From NCBI RefSeq assembly GCF_025351295.1, contig NZ_JANXWD010000103.1, forward strand, positions 1 through 38,500: 38,500 nucleotides of DNA, given 5' to 3'. Position 1 is the first letter of the stretch. Each line of letters opens with the position of its first letter. Positions 1 to 9,100 of this stretch are shown here, piece by piece. Below the pieces are notes generated by a model that made no database searches, was not told where the DNA came from, and was given only the letters and a program-made list of their open reading frames with translations. The translations under genes were made by a program, and so were the position numbers. Source of the stretch: Phenylobacterium sp. Lineage in GTDB: Bacteria > Pseudomonadota > Alphaproteobacteria > Caulobacterales > Caulobacteraceae.

Positions 1-1
1 T

Positions 2-140
2 GGCTCGTCATCCCGGCCTTGTGCCGGGGATCCATTCCGAAGCTGTCGCGACGCTGTGCGGCAGGCCGCGCTGCGCGGCCTGCTCCCGCGACCGGGCCGG
101 CCGGACGAGGATCCCCGGCACAAGGCCGGGATGACGAGCC
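2..140. repeat. Palindromic intergenic element, copy 1
   Basis: A perfect 32-bp inverted repeat flanks the element (arms 2-33 and 109-140). The arms contain the core CCGGCCTTGTGCCGG. Inside is a second dyad with 10-bp arms GCAGGCCGCG / CGCGGCCTGC around a 3-nt loop (61-83). The same two-layer design recurs at 3324-3457, so this is a dispersed element and not a single terminator. It lies just beyond the stop of the leftward prolyl oligopeptidase gene, where its transcript could fold and end or protect the mRNA. It carries no ORF with protein-like features. REP/BIME or MITE-like origin is inference. Confidence 0.85.
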
Positions 141-156
141 AGGAACGGGGCGCGCC

Positions 157-2325
157 CTACCGCCCCGCCGCCTCTGCGCTCATCCCCAGCTGGTCGAACA
201 GGAACACTAGCTGATCGGTCTGTTCGGCGATCCGGTCGTCGAGCGACGAGCCGATGCCGTGGCCCGAGGTCTTGGAGGTCCTGAGCAGGATCGGGCGGTC
301 CGAGCCGGTCGCGGCCTGCAGCTCGGCGGCGAACTTGCGCGAATTCAGCGGATTGACCCGCCCGTCATTGGCGCCAGTCAGAAACAGGATCGACGGATAG
401 GTCACGCCCTCGGTCACATGGTGCAGGGGCGAATAGGCGTAGAGCGCCTTGAACTGCGCCGGGTCCTTCACCGTGCCAAATTCAGTGACGTTGAAGGCGC
501 CGTTGGGGTCTAGCTCGACCCGCATCATGTCGTAGATGCCCACCGCCGAGACCACGGCCCGCGCCAGCCCGGGATGCTGGGTGATCTCGGCGCCCATCAG
601 CAGGCCGCCGTTGGAGCCGCCGCGCAGGGCCAGCTTGTCGTGGGTGGTGTAGTGGTTGGCCACCAGCCAGTCGCCGGCCGCGGCGAAGTCGTCAAAGACG
701 TTCTGCTTCTTGGTCAGCATGCCGTCGGCGTGCCAGCGCTCGCCGTACTCCCCGCCGCCGCGGATGTTGGCTTCCACATAGACCCCGCCACCGTCCAGCC
801 ACAGCCGGCTCATGGCGCCCAGGAAGTGCGGCGTCTGGTTGATGCCGTAGCCACCGTAGCCGTACAGCAGCGTCGGATGGCTGCCATCCAGCTTGAGGCC
901 TTTGCGGGCGATGATGTTCAGCGGGACCTTCGTGCCGTCCTTGGAGGCGGCGAAGGCCCGGGTGACCTCCATATCCTCGAACGAGATCGGCGAGGTCACC
1001 GCCAGGCCGGTCCGGACACTGGCGCCGGTCCGGGCGCTCCATCGGGCGTAGTAGGATGGGGTCTGGTAGGTGACCACATTGTAGAGCACGTCGCCGTCCG
1101 GCAGCGCCGCGATGTCGGCTACCGAGGCGATCGGCGGGATCGCCAGGATCGCGCCCCTACCCGACGCGTCGTAGGCGGTAAGCTGGCTGGGCCCGCCGGC
1201 GATGCGGTTGACGAACAGCTTGCCGCCCGCCGCCACCAGCGGCTTGCCGGCCTCGCCGCCGTCGACGATGGCCGCGTCCTTCTGTTCGGACACGAACAGC
1301 GCCGCCTTGGCGAAGCCACCGGTGTAGGGCGCCTTGAGCTTCAGCACCTTGCCCATCGGCGCGTTCAGACGCGACAGGCCGAAGGTCGTCCCGTCCCTGG
1401 CCATGGCCGCAGCGATCACCCGGTCCTCATAGGCGGCCACCTTCAGCGCCGGCTGGCCCTGCCGCAGCACGAAGATCTGCCACTGCCCGCCGTCACCCAG
1501 CTGCACCGACGCCAGCGCGGCGGGCGCGGCGTTGTCGTTGTCGAGGAAGATCTCGGCGGTGCGCGGCAGGCCGTCGACGGTCCCCAGCGCCAGCGGGTCC
1601 TTCGCCGCGTCGGCCCCGAGACGGTGGAAATAGGCCTGCTGGTTGAAGTGACGCTCGCCCTCGGGCCCGCTGGTCGGATAGCGCGTGTACCAGAAGCCCT
1701 GGCCATCCGCCGCCCAGGCCACGCCGCCGCCAGCGGTCGGGTACTGCACCGCCGCGATCGGCGTCTCCAGCTCGCGCCCCCTGGCCACCTCATAGACGTG
1801 CAGCGTCCCGTCCTCGCTGCCGTTCTTCGACAGCGACACCGCCACCTTCGACCCGTCCGGCGAGGCCACGTACCAGTCGATCTCGGTGTGGCCTGACGGG
1901 TCGAGCGCGTTCGGGTCGAGGACCGCGACGCGGCTCGCCGGTTCGGCCGCCGCATTCAGCCGCACCAGCTGCGGCTGCTGCTTCGCCGGGTCGTTATAGA
2001 GCGCGAATAGGCTCGCGCCCTGCGCCTGGAGGCTCGAATAGGACGGCGAGGCCGCGGTGATCAGGCGCTTCAGCTTGGCCGCCACCGCCTCGCGGCCCGG
2101 CAGGGCGTCCAGATAGCCCCGCGTGCGGTCGTTCTGCGCGTCGCTCCACGCCTGCACCGCCGGGTCATCCCCGTGCTCCAGCGCCCGATAGGGATCGGCC
2201 ACGGTCACGCCCTGGATCACGTCAGTCGTTGCGCCCACCGGAAAGACCGGCGCCGGCGGCAGCGCCCGGGCGGTCATCGGCGCGGCCAGGGCGGCAAGGA
2301 ACAGGGCGGTACGCAGGCGGGACAT
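157..2325 (-). CDS. Prolyl oligopeptidase family serine peptidase (S9), secreted
   Basis: The 722-residue product begins with a signal peptide (MSRLRTALFLAALAAPMTARA), so it probably acts in the periplasm. The N-terminal two thirds match the beta-propeller of family S9A, starting with the typical DPYRALEH segment. The C-terminal alpha/beta-hydrolase domain has the nucleophile in GGSNGG (Ser571), the acid in GANDGRVNP (Asp654) and the base in SGHGIG (His689), so the triad is complete and correctly spaced. Length fits prolyl oligopeptidases (about 700 residues). The family cleaves short peptides after proline. The gene diverges from map with about 126 bp between starts. Exact substrate range cannot be read from sequence; dipeptidyl or oligopeptidase B-like activity is a less likely alternative. 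Confidence 0.93.
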   Translation of the reverse strand: MSRLRTALFLAALAAPMTARALPPAPVFPVGATTDVIQGVTVADPYRALEHGDDPAVQAWSDAQNDRTRGYLDALPGREAVAAKLKRLITAASPSYSSLQAQGASLFALYNDPAKQQPQLVRLNAAAEPASRVAVLDPNALDPSGHTEIDWYVASPDGSKVAVSLSKNGSEDGTLHVYEVARGRELETPIAAVQYPTAGGGVAWAADGQGFWYTRYPTSGPEGERHFNQQAYFHRLGADAAKDPLALGTVDGLPRTAEIFLDNDNAAPAALASVQLGDGGQWQIFVLRQGQPALKVAAYEDRVIAAAMARDGTTFGLSRLNAPMGKVLKLKAPYTGGFAKAALFVSEQKDAAIVDGGEAGKPLVAAGGKLFVNRIAGGPSQLTAYDASGRGAILAIPPIASVADIAALPDGDVLYNVVTYQTPSYYARWSARTGASVRTGLAVTSPISFEDMEVTRAFAASKDGTKVPLNIIARKGLKLDGSHPTLLYGYGGYGINQTPHFLGAMSRLWLDGGGVYVEANIRGGGEYGERWHADGMLTKKQNVFDDFAAAGDWLVANHYTTHDKLALRGGSNGGLLMGAEITQHPGLARAVVSAVGIYDMMRVELDPNGAFNVTEFGTVKDPAQFKALYAYSPLHHVTEGVTYPSILFLTGANDGRVNPLNSRKFAAELQAATGSDRPILLRTSKTSGHGIGSSLDDRIAEQTDQLVFLFDQLGMSAEAAGR

Positions 2326-2406
2326 CGGCGTTCCTTCGGCAGGTCACGGCAGGCTTCCGCGCACCTTCAGCGTGACAGCCCCACCCACGTCAAGCCGGTC
2401 CGCCGG

Positions 2407-2435
2407 TTGACGATCCGTGGTACGATAGCGACATA
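2407..2435 (+). promoter_or_regulatory. Possible map promoter
   Basis: A TTGACG hexamer (2407-2412) lies 17 nt ahead of GACATA (2430-2435), within the short gap between the divergent prolyl oligopeptidase and map. The -35 is good and the -10 is poor, so this is a weak call by position and spacing only. Confidence 0.3.
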
Positions 2436-2451
2436 GGCCGCGGAGCATCCC

Positions 2452-3270
2452 ATGACCGACATCCTCGACGCCGACTACCGCACCGGCCAGATCAAGATCC
2501 ATGGCCCCGAGGGCTTCGAGGGCATGCGCCGCGCCGGCCGCCTCGCCGCGGAGTGCCTGGACATCCTGACCTCGCACGTGGTTCCCGGCGTGGTGACCCA
2601 GGCCCTGGACGACCTGGCGCGCGAGTTCATCCTGGATCACGGCGCCCTGCCCGCCTGCCTGGGCTACCGCGGCTACACCAAGACCACCTGCATCAGCCCC
2701 AACCACATCGTCTGCCACGGCATCCCAGGCGAGCGGACCCTGCGCGAGGGCGACATCGTCAACATCGACGTCACCGTCATCGTCGACGGCTGGCACGGCG
2801 ACACCTCTCGGATGTGGGGCGTCGGTCCGGTCGCGCCGCGCGCCAAGCGGCTGGTGGACGTGACCTATGAGTCGCTGGAGCGCGGCCTGGCCGCCGTCAA
2901 GCCGGGCGCCCGCACCGGCGATATCGGCCACGCCATCCAATCCTACGTCGAGAGCATGCGCTGTTCGGTGGTCCGCGACTTCTGCGGGCACGGACTGGGC
3001 AAGGTGTTCCACGACGCGCCCAACATCTTGCACTTCGGGCAGCGCGGCGCCGGCGAGGTGCTGAAGCCCGGGATGTTCTTCACCATCGAGCCGATGGTGA
3101 ACCTGGGCAAATCCCCGGTGAAGCTGCTCTCCGACGGCTGGACGGCGGTGACCCGCGACAAGTCCCTGTCGGCCCAGTGCGAGCACTCGGTCGGCGTCAC
3201 CGAGACCGGCTACGAGGTCTTCACCGGCTCGCCGATCGGCGAATACCGCCCGGCGATGATCGCCGCGTGA
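2452..3270 (+). CDS. map: Type I methionine aminopeptidase
   Basis: The 272-residue protein removes the initiator methionine from nascent proteins in the cytoplasm using two divalent metal ions. All five metal ligands of the family are visible: Asp106 and Asp117 (NIDVTVIVDGWHGDTSRM), His180 (CGHGLG), Glu213 (FTIEPM) and Glu244 (QCEHSV). The substrate-side histidine of the CHGIP segment is also present. Length is typical of bacterial type I enzymes (about 260 residues). The ATG at 2452 follows a weak GCGGAG ribosome-binding site. The gene appears monocistronic, followed by a palindromic element at 3324-3457 that may end its transcript. Confidence 0.97.
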   Translation: MTDILDADYRTGQIKIHGPEGFEGMRRAGRLAAECLDILTSHVVPGVVTQALDDLAREFILDHGALPACLGYRGYTKTTCISPNHIVCHGIPGERTLREGDIVNIDVTVIVDGWHGDTSRMWGVGPVAPRAKRLVDVTYESLERGLAAVKPGARTGDIGHAIQSYVESMRCSVVRDFCGHGLGKVFHDAPNILHFGQRGAGEVLKPGMFFTIEPMVNLGKSPVKLLSDGWTAVTRDKSLSAQCEHSVGVTETGYEVFTGSPIGEYRPAMIAA

Positions 3271-3323
3271 CGCCGGGCGCTCGGTAGCCCCCTTCCGCCA
3301 CCGCTCGTCATCCCCGTTTTGAT

Positions 3324-3457
3324 CGTCATCCCCGGCCTTGTGCCGGGGACCCATGCTTCAGCTTGCGCGATTCCCTGCGCCAGGCCGCGCGGCGCGGCCT
3401 GCTCCCCCGACGTGGGCGGCGGCGCGATGGATCCCCGGCACAAGGCCGGGGATGACG
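3324..3457. repeat. Palindromic intergenic element, copy 2
   Basis: Outer arms of 31 bp (3324-3354 and 3427-3457) are inverted copies of each other with one mismatch and share the CCGGCCTTGTGCCGG core of copy 1. The inner dyad has 10-bp arms CAGGCCGCGC / GCGCGGCCTG around one base (3381-3401). The unequal inner sequences of the two copies, with both dyads kept, point to selection on or mobility of the folded form. It sits between map and the TPR gene, both rightward. A partial extra arm-like segment (GTCATCCCC) lies at 3307-3315. Confidence 0.85.
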
Positions 3458-3535
3458 ACGCGAGGGGGTGAATCACATATCGCGCCGGCGCTCCGCACCA
3501 TTGCCGCGCAGGACCAACGGCGCGATGCTCGCTGC

Positions 3536-5188
3536 ATGCTGAAGTTCGCCCTGGCGCTTGGCGCCGCCCTGGTCCTGGCCGCCCCCTCGGCCGTCGGCGC
3601 CGATCCCACCAATCTCGGCGTCGCCTTCATCTGCGGCGCGGAGCGACCCGACGCGCCGGCGGGCCCGGCCGGGACGATCATCGCCGGCGTGGGCGCCGAG
3701 ACCTTCAAGGTCGATACGGCCAACCCGGAGGCCCAGACCTGGTTCGACCAGGGCATCCGCCTCTACCACGCCTTCTACCATGAGCCCGCCAAGCTGGCCT
3801 TCGCCAAGGCCGCCGCGCTGGACCCGGCCTGCGCGCTCTGCGCCTGGGGCGTGGCGCTGTCGGTGGGGCCGAACCTGAACAACGCGATCTCGCCGGCCGA
3901 GACGGTCGCCGCCCTGGCGCTCGCCGACCACGCCGCCACCCTGGTGAAGCCCGGTGACGCACGCGCCCAGGCCCTGATCGCCGCCCTGCAGCTCCGCTAC
4001 GGCCCGACCGCCCCCAAGGAGGGCCGCGAGCAGGCGTACGGCCACGCCATGGACGCCGTCTTCCAGCGCTTCCCGGCGGACGACGAGATCGGAAACCTGG
4101 CCGCCCATGCCCTGCTGACGCCGGCCCGGCAGGACGACTTTTCCGGCGTGCCGCGCGGCCAAGAGATCCTGAAGATCATCCTGGCCCGCAGCCCCGACGA
4201 CGCCGCGGCGATCCACTACTACATCCACGCCACCGAGTTCGCCCGCCACCCCGCCGAGGCCGTGCCCTACGCCGACCGGCTGGCGGGCCTGGCCCCCAAC
4301 GCCAGCCACCTGGTGCACATGGCCGCGCACACCTTCATGCACGTGGGCCGCTACGAGGAGGTGGCCCTGGTCGACGCCCAGGCCCTCAGCGTCGACGCCA
4401 ACCAGCAGCGCCGCCACGGCTGGACCGGTCCACTGAGCGGCGAGCGCTACTATTCGCACAACTACCAGTTCGGCCTGGCCGGCTCGCTGATGGCCGGCGA
4501 CGGGCGCCTGGCGCTGAAGTACGCCGACCACGGTCCGGTCGCGTTCCCGGCAGCCTCCGCGCCCGAGCGCCGCAACACCATACGCGCCCGCAGCCTGGTG
4601 GCCCTGGGCCGCTTCGCCCCCGACCGCGCGCTGGCCGTGCCGGACCTGGCCGCCGATCCGCGCCTGGTGAAGATCTACCGCCACTATGCCCGCGGCGAAG
4701 CCTATGCGGCCAAGCGCGACGCTGCCGGCGTCTCGACCGAGGCCGCCCAGCTCACCACCCTGCTGGGCGAGGCCGCCAAGGCCAGCGACACCGGCAACGT
4801 CACCCTGGCCACCCTCGCCTCGGAGGTGCTGGCGGGCCGCGCCGCCATGCTGAACGGCCGCCCCGCCGACGCGGCCCCGCACTTCGCCAAGGCCACCGCC
4901 CTGCAGGAATCGGCGTTCCCGTTCGCCAAGAACTTCGACCCGCCGCCCTGGTGGTATCCGGTCCGCCGCAGCCTGGCCGCCGCCCAGCTGCAGGCCGGCC
5001 ATTACGCCGAGGCGGCGAAGGAGGCCAACGCCAGCCTGGTCGACTGGCCGCGCGACGCCCTGGCGCTGCGCGTCCTGGCCGAGGCCGAGGCGAAGCAGGG
5101 CCAGACGGCCGCCGCCCGCACCCACCGCGCCCAGGCCCGGCGCGAGTGGCGCGGGGATCTGGCGCAGGTCCCGGTCAACCTGACGTAA
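3536..5188 (+). CDS. Secreted tetratricopeptide-repeat protein
   Basis: I chose the ATG at 3536 because it begins a clear signal peptide (MLKFALALGAALVLAAPSAVGA); an in-frame extension upstream to 3338 would be translated from the palindromic element and is not credible. The 550-residue product has a conserved block DPACALCAWGVALSVGPNLN (about residues 98-117), with a CxxC pair, seen in a family of secreted TPR proteins. It then has helical repeats with AxxxA-rich pairs to the C-terminus (for example NGRPADAAPHFAKATALQE). TPR arrays normally bind other proteins; no catalytic residues are recognised. It ends 91 nt before the ABC ATPase gene on the same strand, so co-transcription is possible. 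Partner and function are unknown. Confidence 0.85.
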   Translation: MLKFALALGAALVLAAPSAVGADPTNLGVAFICGAERPDAPAGPAGTIIAGVGAETFKVDTANPEAQTWFDQGIRLYHAFYHEPAKLAFAKAAALDPACALCAWGVALSVGPNLNNAISPAETVAALALADHAATLVKPGDARAQALIAALQLRYGPTAPKEGREQAYGHAMDAVFQRFPADDEIGNLAAHALLTPARQDDFSGVPRGQEILKIILARSPDDAAAIHYYIHATEFARHPAEAVPYADRLAGLAPNASHLVHMAAHTFMHVGRYEEVALVDAQALSVDANQQRRHGWTGPLSGERYYSHNYQFGLAGSLMAGDGRLALKYADHGPVAFPAASAPERRNTIRARSLVALGRFAPDRALAVPDLAADPRLVKIYRHYARGEAYAAKRDAAGVSTEAAQLTTLLGEAAKASDTGNVTLATLASEVLAGRAAMLNGRPADAAPHFAKATALQESAFPFAKNFDPPPWWYPVRRSLAAAQLQAGHYAEAAKEANASLVDWPRDALALRVLAEAEAKQGQTAAARTHRAQARREWRGDLAQVPVNLT

Positions 5189-5279
5189 CGCCAAGCTTGG
5201 GCATCGTTACACATCCCTCACTTGCCCCTCCGGCCCGGGCGGGGCAGCTTCAGGCCAGGGACGGGGTGGAAGTCGGACA

Positions 5280-6158
5280 ATGCTTTCGATCAGGGGCCTG
5301 ACGCACGTCTATCCGAACGGGACGCGCGCGCTGGACGGTGTCGATCTGGAGATCGGCAAGGGGATGTTCGGCCTGCTGGGTCCGAACGGGGCCGGCAAGT
5401 CCACCCTGATGCGCGCCGTCGCCACCCTGCAGACCCCCAGCGCTGGCGCCATCGCCTTCGGCGACATCGACGTGGTCGCCCAGCCGGAGAAGCTGCGCCG
5501 CACCCTGGGCTACCTGCCGCAGGACTTCGGAGTCTATCCGCGGGTCTCCGCCCTGGACCTGCTGGACCACATGGCGGTGCTGAAAGGCATCGCCGGCAAG
5601 GGCGAGCGCAAGGACACCGTAGAGACCCTGCTGCAGCAGGTGAACCTGTGGGACGTGCGCAAGAAGGCCGTGGCCGGCTATTCCGGCGGCATGCGCCAGC
5701 GCTTCGGCATCGCCCAGGCGCTGATCGGCCGGCCCACCCTGATCATCGTCGACGAGCCCACCGCCGGCCTCGACCCGGAGGAGCGCAACCGCTTCCTCAA
5801 CCTGCTGGCCGAGATCGGCGAGAACGTGGTGGTGATCCTGTCGACCCACATCGTCGACGACGTCTCCGACCTGTGCCCGCGCATGGCCGTGCTGGCGGGC
5901 GGCCGCATCCTCAAGGAAGGCGCCCCCGCCGACCTGGTCCACGGGCTGGAGGGCCGGGTCTGGCGCAAGACCATCGACCGCGCCGACCTGGACGCCGAGC
6001 GCGCCCGGCATGAGGTGATCGCCACCCGGCTCTCGGCCGGCCGCCTGATCGTCCACGTCCTGGCCGAGACGCGGCCCGACGCGACGTTCGAGGCCATTCC
6101 GGGCGGGTTGGAGGACGTCTACTTCTCCACCCTCGCCGCCTCGCGCCGCGCGGCCTGA
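5280..6158 (+). CDS. ABC transporter ATP-binding protein
   Basis: The 292-residue protein is a single nucleotide-binding domain with all ATPase motifs: Walker A GPNGAGKST (residues 34-42), Q-loop in YLPQDFG, signature YSGGMRQR (from residue 134), Walker B LIIVDEP and the H-loop in LSTHIVDD. The order and the linker after Walker A resemble the CcmA/GldA-type ATPases that pair with ABC-2 permeases. The last 80 residues form the usual C-terminal extension of this class. Its stop is 8 nt before the start of the permease-peptidase fusion, so the two are almost certainly one operon and one complex at the inner membrane. The transported or processed substrate is not evident. Confidence 0.95.
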   Translation: MLSIRGLTHVYPNGTRALDGVDLEIGKGMFGLLGPNGAGKSTLMRAVATLQTPSAGAIAFGDIDVVAQPEKLRRTLGYLPQDFGVYPRVSALDLLDHMAVLKGIAGKGERKDTVETLLQQVNLWDVRKKAVAGYSGGMRQRFGIAQALIGRPTLIIVDEPTAGLDPEERNRFLNLLAEIGENVVVILSTHIVDDVSDLCPRMAVLAGGRILKEGAPADLVHGLEGRVWRKTIDRADLDAERARHEVIATRLSAGRLIVHVLAETRPDATFEAIPGGLEDVYFSTLAASRRAA

Positions 6159-6166
6159 GCGCGGCG

Positions 6167-9100
6167 ATGTTCGGCAAGATCGCCGCCTTCGAGCTGCGCT
6201 ACCAGCTCCGCCAGCCGATCTTCTGGATCGCGACCCTGCTGTTCTTCCTGCTGGTGTTCGGCTCGGTCACCATCGACCAGATCACCATCGGGTCCGGCGG
6301 CAACGTCCACAAGAACTCGCCCCGCGCCATCGGCCAGGTGTGCCTGATCATGGGCATACTGTTCATGTTCGCCTCCACCGCCTTCGTCGCCAGTGTGATC
6401 GTGCGCGACGAGGAAACCGGCTTCGGGCCGATCGTGCGCAGCACCCGGATCGGCAAGTTCGACTATCTGTTCGGCCGCTTCTCCGGCGCCTTCGCCGCCG
6501 TGGCCCTGGCCTTCCTGGCGGTGCCGCTGGGCCTCGTGGTCGGTTCCTTCGCCCCCTGGGTCGATTCCGAAACCCTGGGGCCGAACCGCCTGGGCGACTA
6601 TGCCTTCGCCTATCTGTGGCTGGCGCTGCCGGGGCTGTTCCTGACCTCGGCGCTGTTCTTCTCGCTGGCCACCGTCACCCGCTCGATGATGAGCACCTAC
6701 CTGGGCGTGGCCGCCTTCCTGGTGGTCTTCCTGCTGATCCGGGTGGCGCTGCGCGACCCTGACCGGCTGCAGATCGCGGCGCTGGCCGACCCCTTCGGCA
6801 GCGCCGCCTGGAGCCTGGCCACCCGCTATTACACCGCCGCCGACGCCAACACCCTGAACCCGCCGATCGCCGGGCCGCTGCTGTGGAACCGGCTGATCTG
6901 GGTTCCGGTGGGGTTCGCGGCGATGGCGCTGGCCTACCTGCGCTTCCGCTTCGAGGCCCGCCCGGGCAAGCGCAAGGCCGAGCGGGCCGAGGCCGCCCCG
7001 CCGCCGCAGCTGGCCCGCCTGCCCGCCCCGACGTTCGGCGCCGCGACCGTCTGGGCCCAGCTGACCAAGCGCACCCGTTTCGAGATGGGCCAGGTATTCA
7101 AGAGCCCGGCGTTCGTGGTCTTGCTGCTGCTGGGCCTGTTCAACAGCCTGGCCGGGCTGATCCTGGGCGCCGACGTCGGCGGCGCGGCGATCCTGCCGGT
7201 CACCCGCTGGTCGATCCAGACCCTGAACGGCTCGTTCGTCTTCCTGGTGCAGATCGTCGCCGTCTACTACGCCGGCGAGCTGGTCTGGCGCGAGCGCGAC
7301 CGCCGGACCCACGAGATCGTCGACGCCACGGCGGTTGGCGACTGGGCCTTCATCCTGCCCAAGACCCTGGCGGTGGCCCTGGTGCTGGCCTCCATGCTGG
7401 CGGTCAGTGCGCTGGCCGGGATGGCGGTGCAGCTGGGTCGGGGCTTCTTCGCCCTGCAGCCCGAGAAATACGTCTGGTGGTTCATCGTCCCCAACGCCTG
7501 GGACTGCGCCCTGGTGGCGGTGCTGGCGGTGTTCCTGCAGGCGATCTCGCCGCATAAGTTCGTCGGCTTCGGCCTGATGGTGCTCTACCTGATCGCGACG
7601 CAGACGCTGGCCACGATCGGCTTCGACCACAACCTCTACCTGTTCGACGGCACGCCGCCGACGCCGCTCTCCGACATGAACGGCCAGGGCAAATATGCGG
7701 CCTTCGCAGCCTGGTTCCGCGCCTACTGGAGCGCCTTTTCGGTTATCCTGCTGGTGGTCTCCTACGCCCTGTGGCGGCGCGGGACCGAGACCCGGCTGAT
7801 GCCCCGCCTCAAGCGCTTGCCGCGCCGGCTGCTGGGCCCGGCGGGCCTGATCGGCGGCGTGGCCCTGGTCGCCTTCGCCGCCCTGGGCGCCAACATCTTC
7901 TACAACACCAATATCGAGAACCCGTACCGCAACACCATCGAGGGCGAACAGTGGCTGGCCGACTACGAGAAGGCGTTCCTGCCCTATGAAAAGCTGGTCC
8001 AGCCCGCGATCACCGACGTCGAGCTGGACCTGGACCTGCACCCGCACGCGCCCAAGCTGACCACCGAGGGCGTCTACCACCTGCTCAACGACAAGGCCGT
8101 CCCGATCCGCGAGCTGCACGTGCGCCTGAACCGCGACACCAAGGCGCTGCAGATGTCGGTGAACGGCGCCTCGAAGGTGAAGACCTTCGACCGCTTCAAC
8201 TACCGGATCTTCACCTTCGACCGCCCGCTGATGCCCGGCGAACGCACCGCGCTGTCGTTCCAGACCGTGATGTTCCAGGACGGCTTCAAGAACTCGGGCA
8301 ACACCACCCGGCTGGTCGACAACGGGACCTTCGTCGACAACTTCGAGTTCGGCCCGGTGGTCGGCATGGACCGCGACCGCCTGCTGCAGGACCGCGCCAA
8401 GCGGCGCAAATATGGCCTGCCGCCCCAGCTGCGGCCACCCAAGCTGGAGGACCGTTCGGCCCAGGCCCGCAACTACCTGGCCAACGCCTCGTGGGTGAAC
8501 GCCGACATCAGCGTCACCACCGACGCCGACCAGACCCCGGTGGCGCCCGGCTACCGCATCTCCGACGTCACCCGGAACGGGCGGCGCACCATCCGCTTCC
8601 GCACCGACGCCCCGGTGCTGAACTTCTTCTCGGTGCAGTCAGCCCGCTACGCGATCAAGCGCGAGGTCTACAAGGGGGTCGAGCTGGCGGTCTATTACGA
8701 CGCCCAGCACCCCTGGAACGTCGACCGGATGATCCGGTCGCTGAAGACCGGGCTGGACTACTACCAGGCCAATTTCAGCCCCTACCAGTTCCGCCAGGCC
8801 CGCATCCTGGAGTTCCCCGACTACGCCCAGTTCGCCCAGTCGTTCGCCAACACCATGCCCTACTCCGAGGGCATCGGGTTCATCGCCGACGCCACCAAGC
8901 CCGACAAGATCGACTACCCCACCTACGTCACCGCCCACGAGCTGGCGCACCAGTGGTGGGCCCACCAGATCATCGGCGCCGACATGCAGGGCGACACCGC
9001 GCTGTCGGAGACCCTGGCCCAGTATTCGGCCCTGATCGTCATGGAGAAGACCTACGGCGCCGACGGCATCCGCAAGTTCCTGAAGACCGAGCTGGACGGC

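Noticed and set aside
3473..5194. A 573-codon minus-strand frame opposite the TPR gene
   Set aside because: The plus strand carries a signal peptide and conserved TPR-family blocks; the minus translation is Gly/Gln-rich without motifs.
6119..8119. A 666-codon open frame on the minus strand across the ABC permease gene
   Set aside because: It is antisense to a gene with clear ABC-2 and M1 motifs. Its translation is Gly/Gln/His-rich low complexity, as expected from antisense reading of GC-rich codons.
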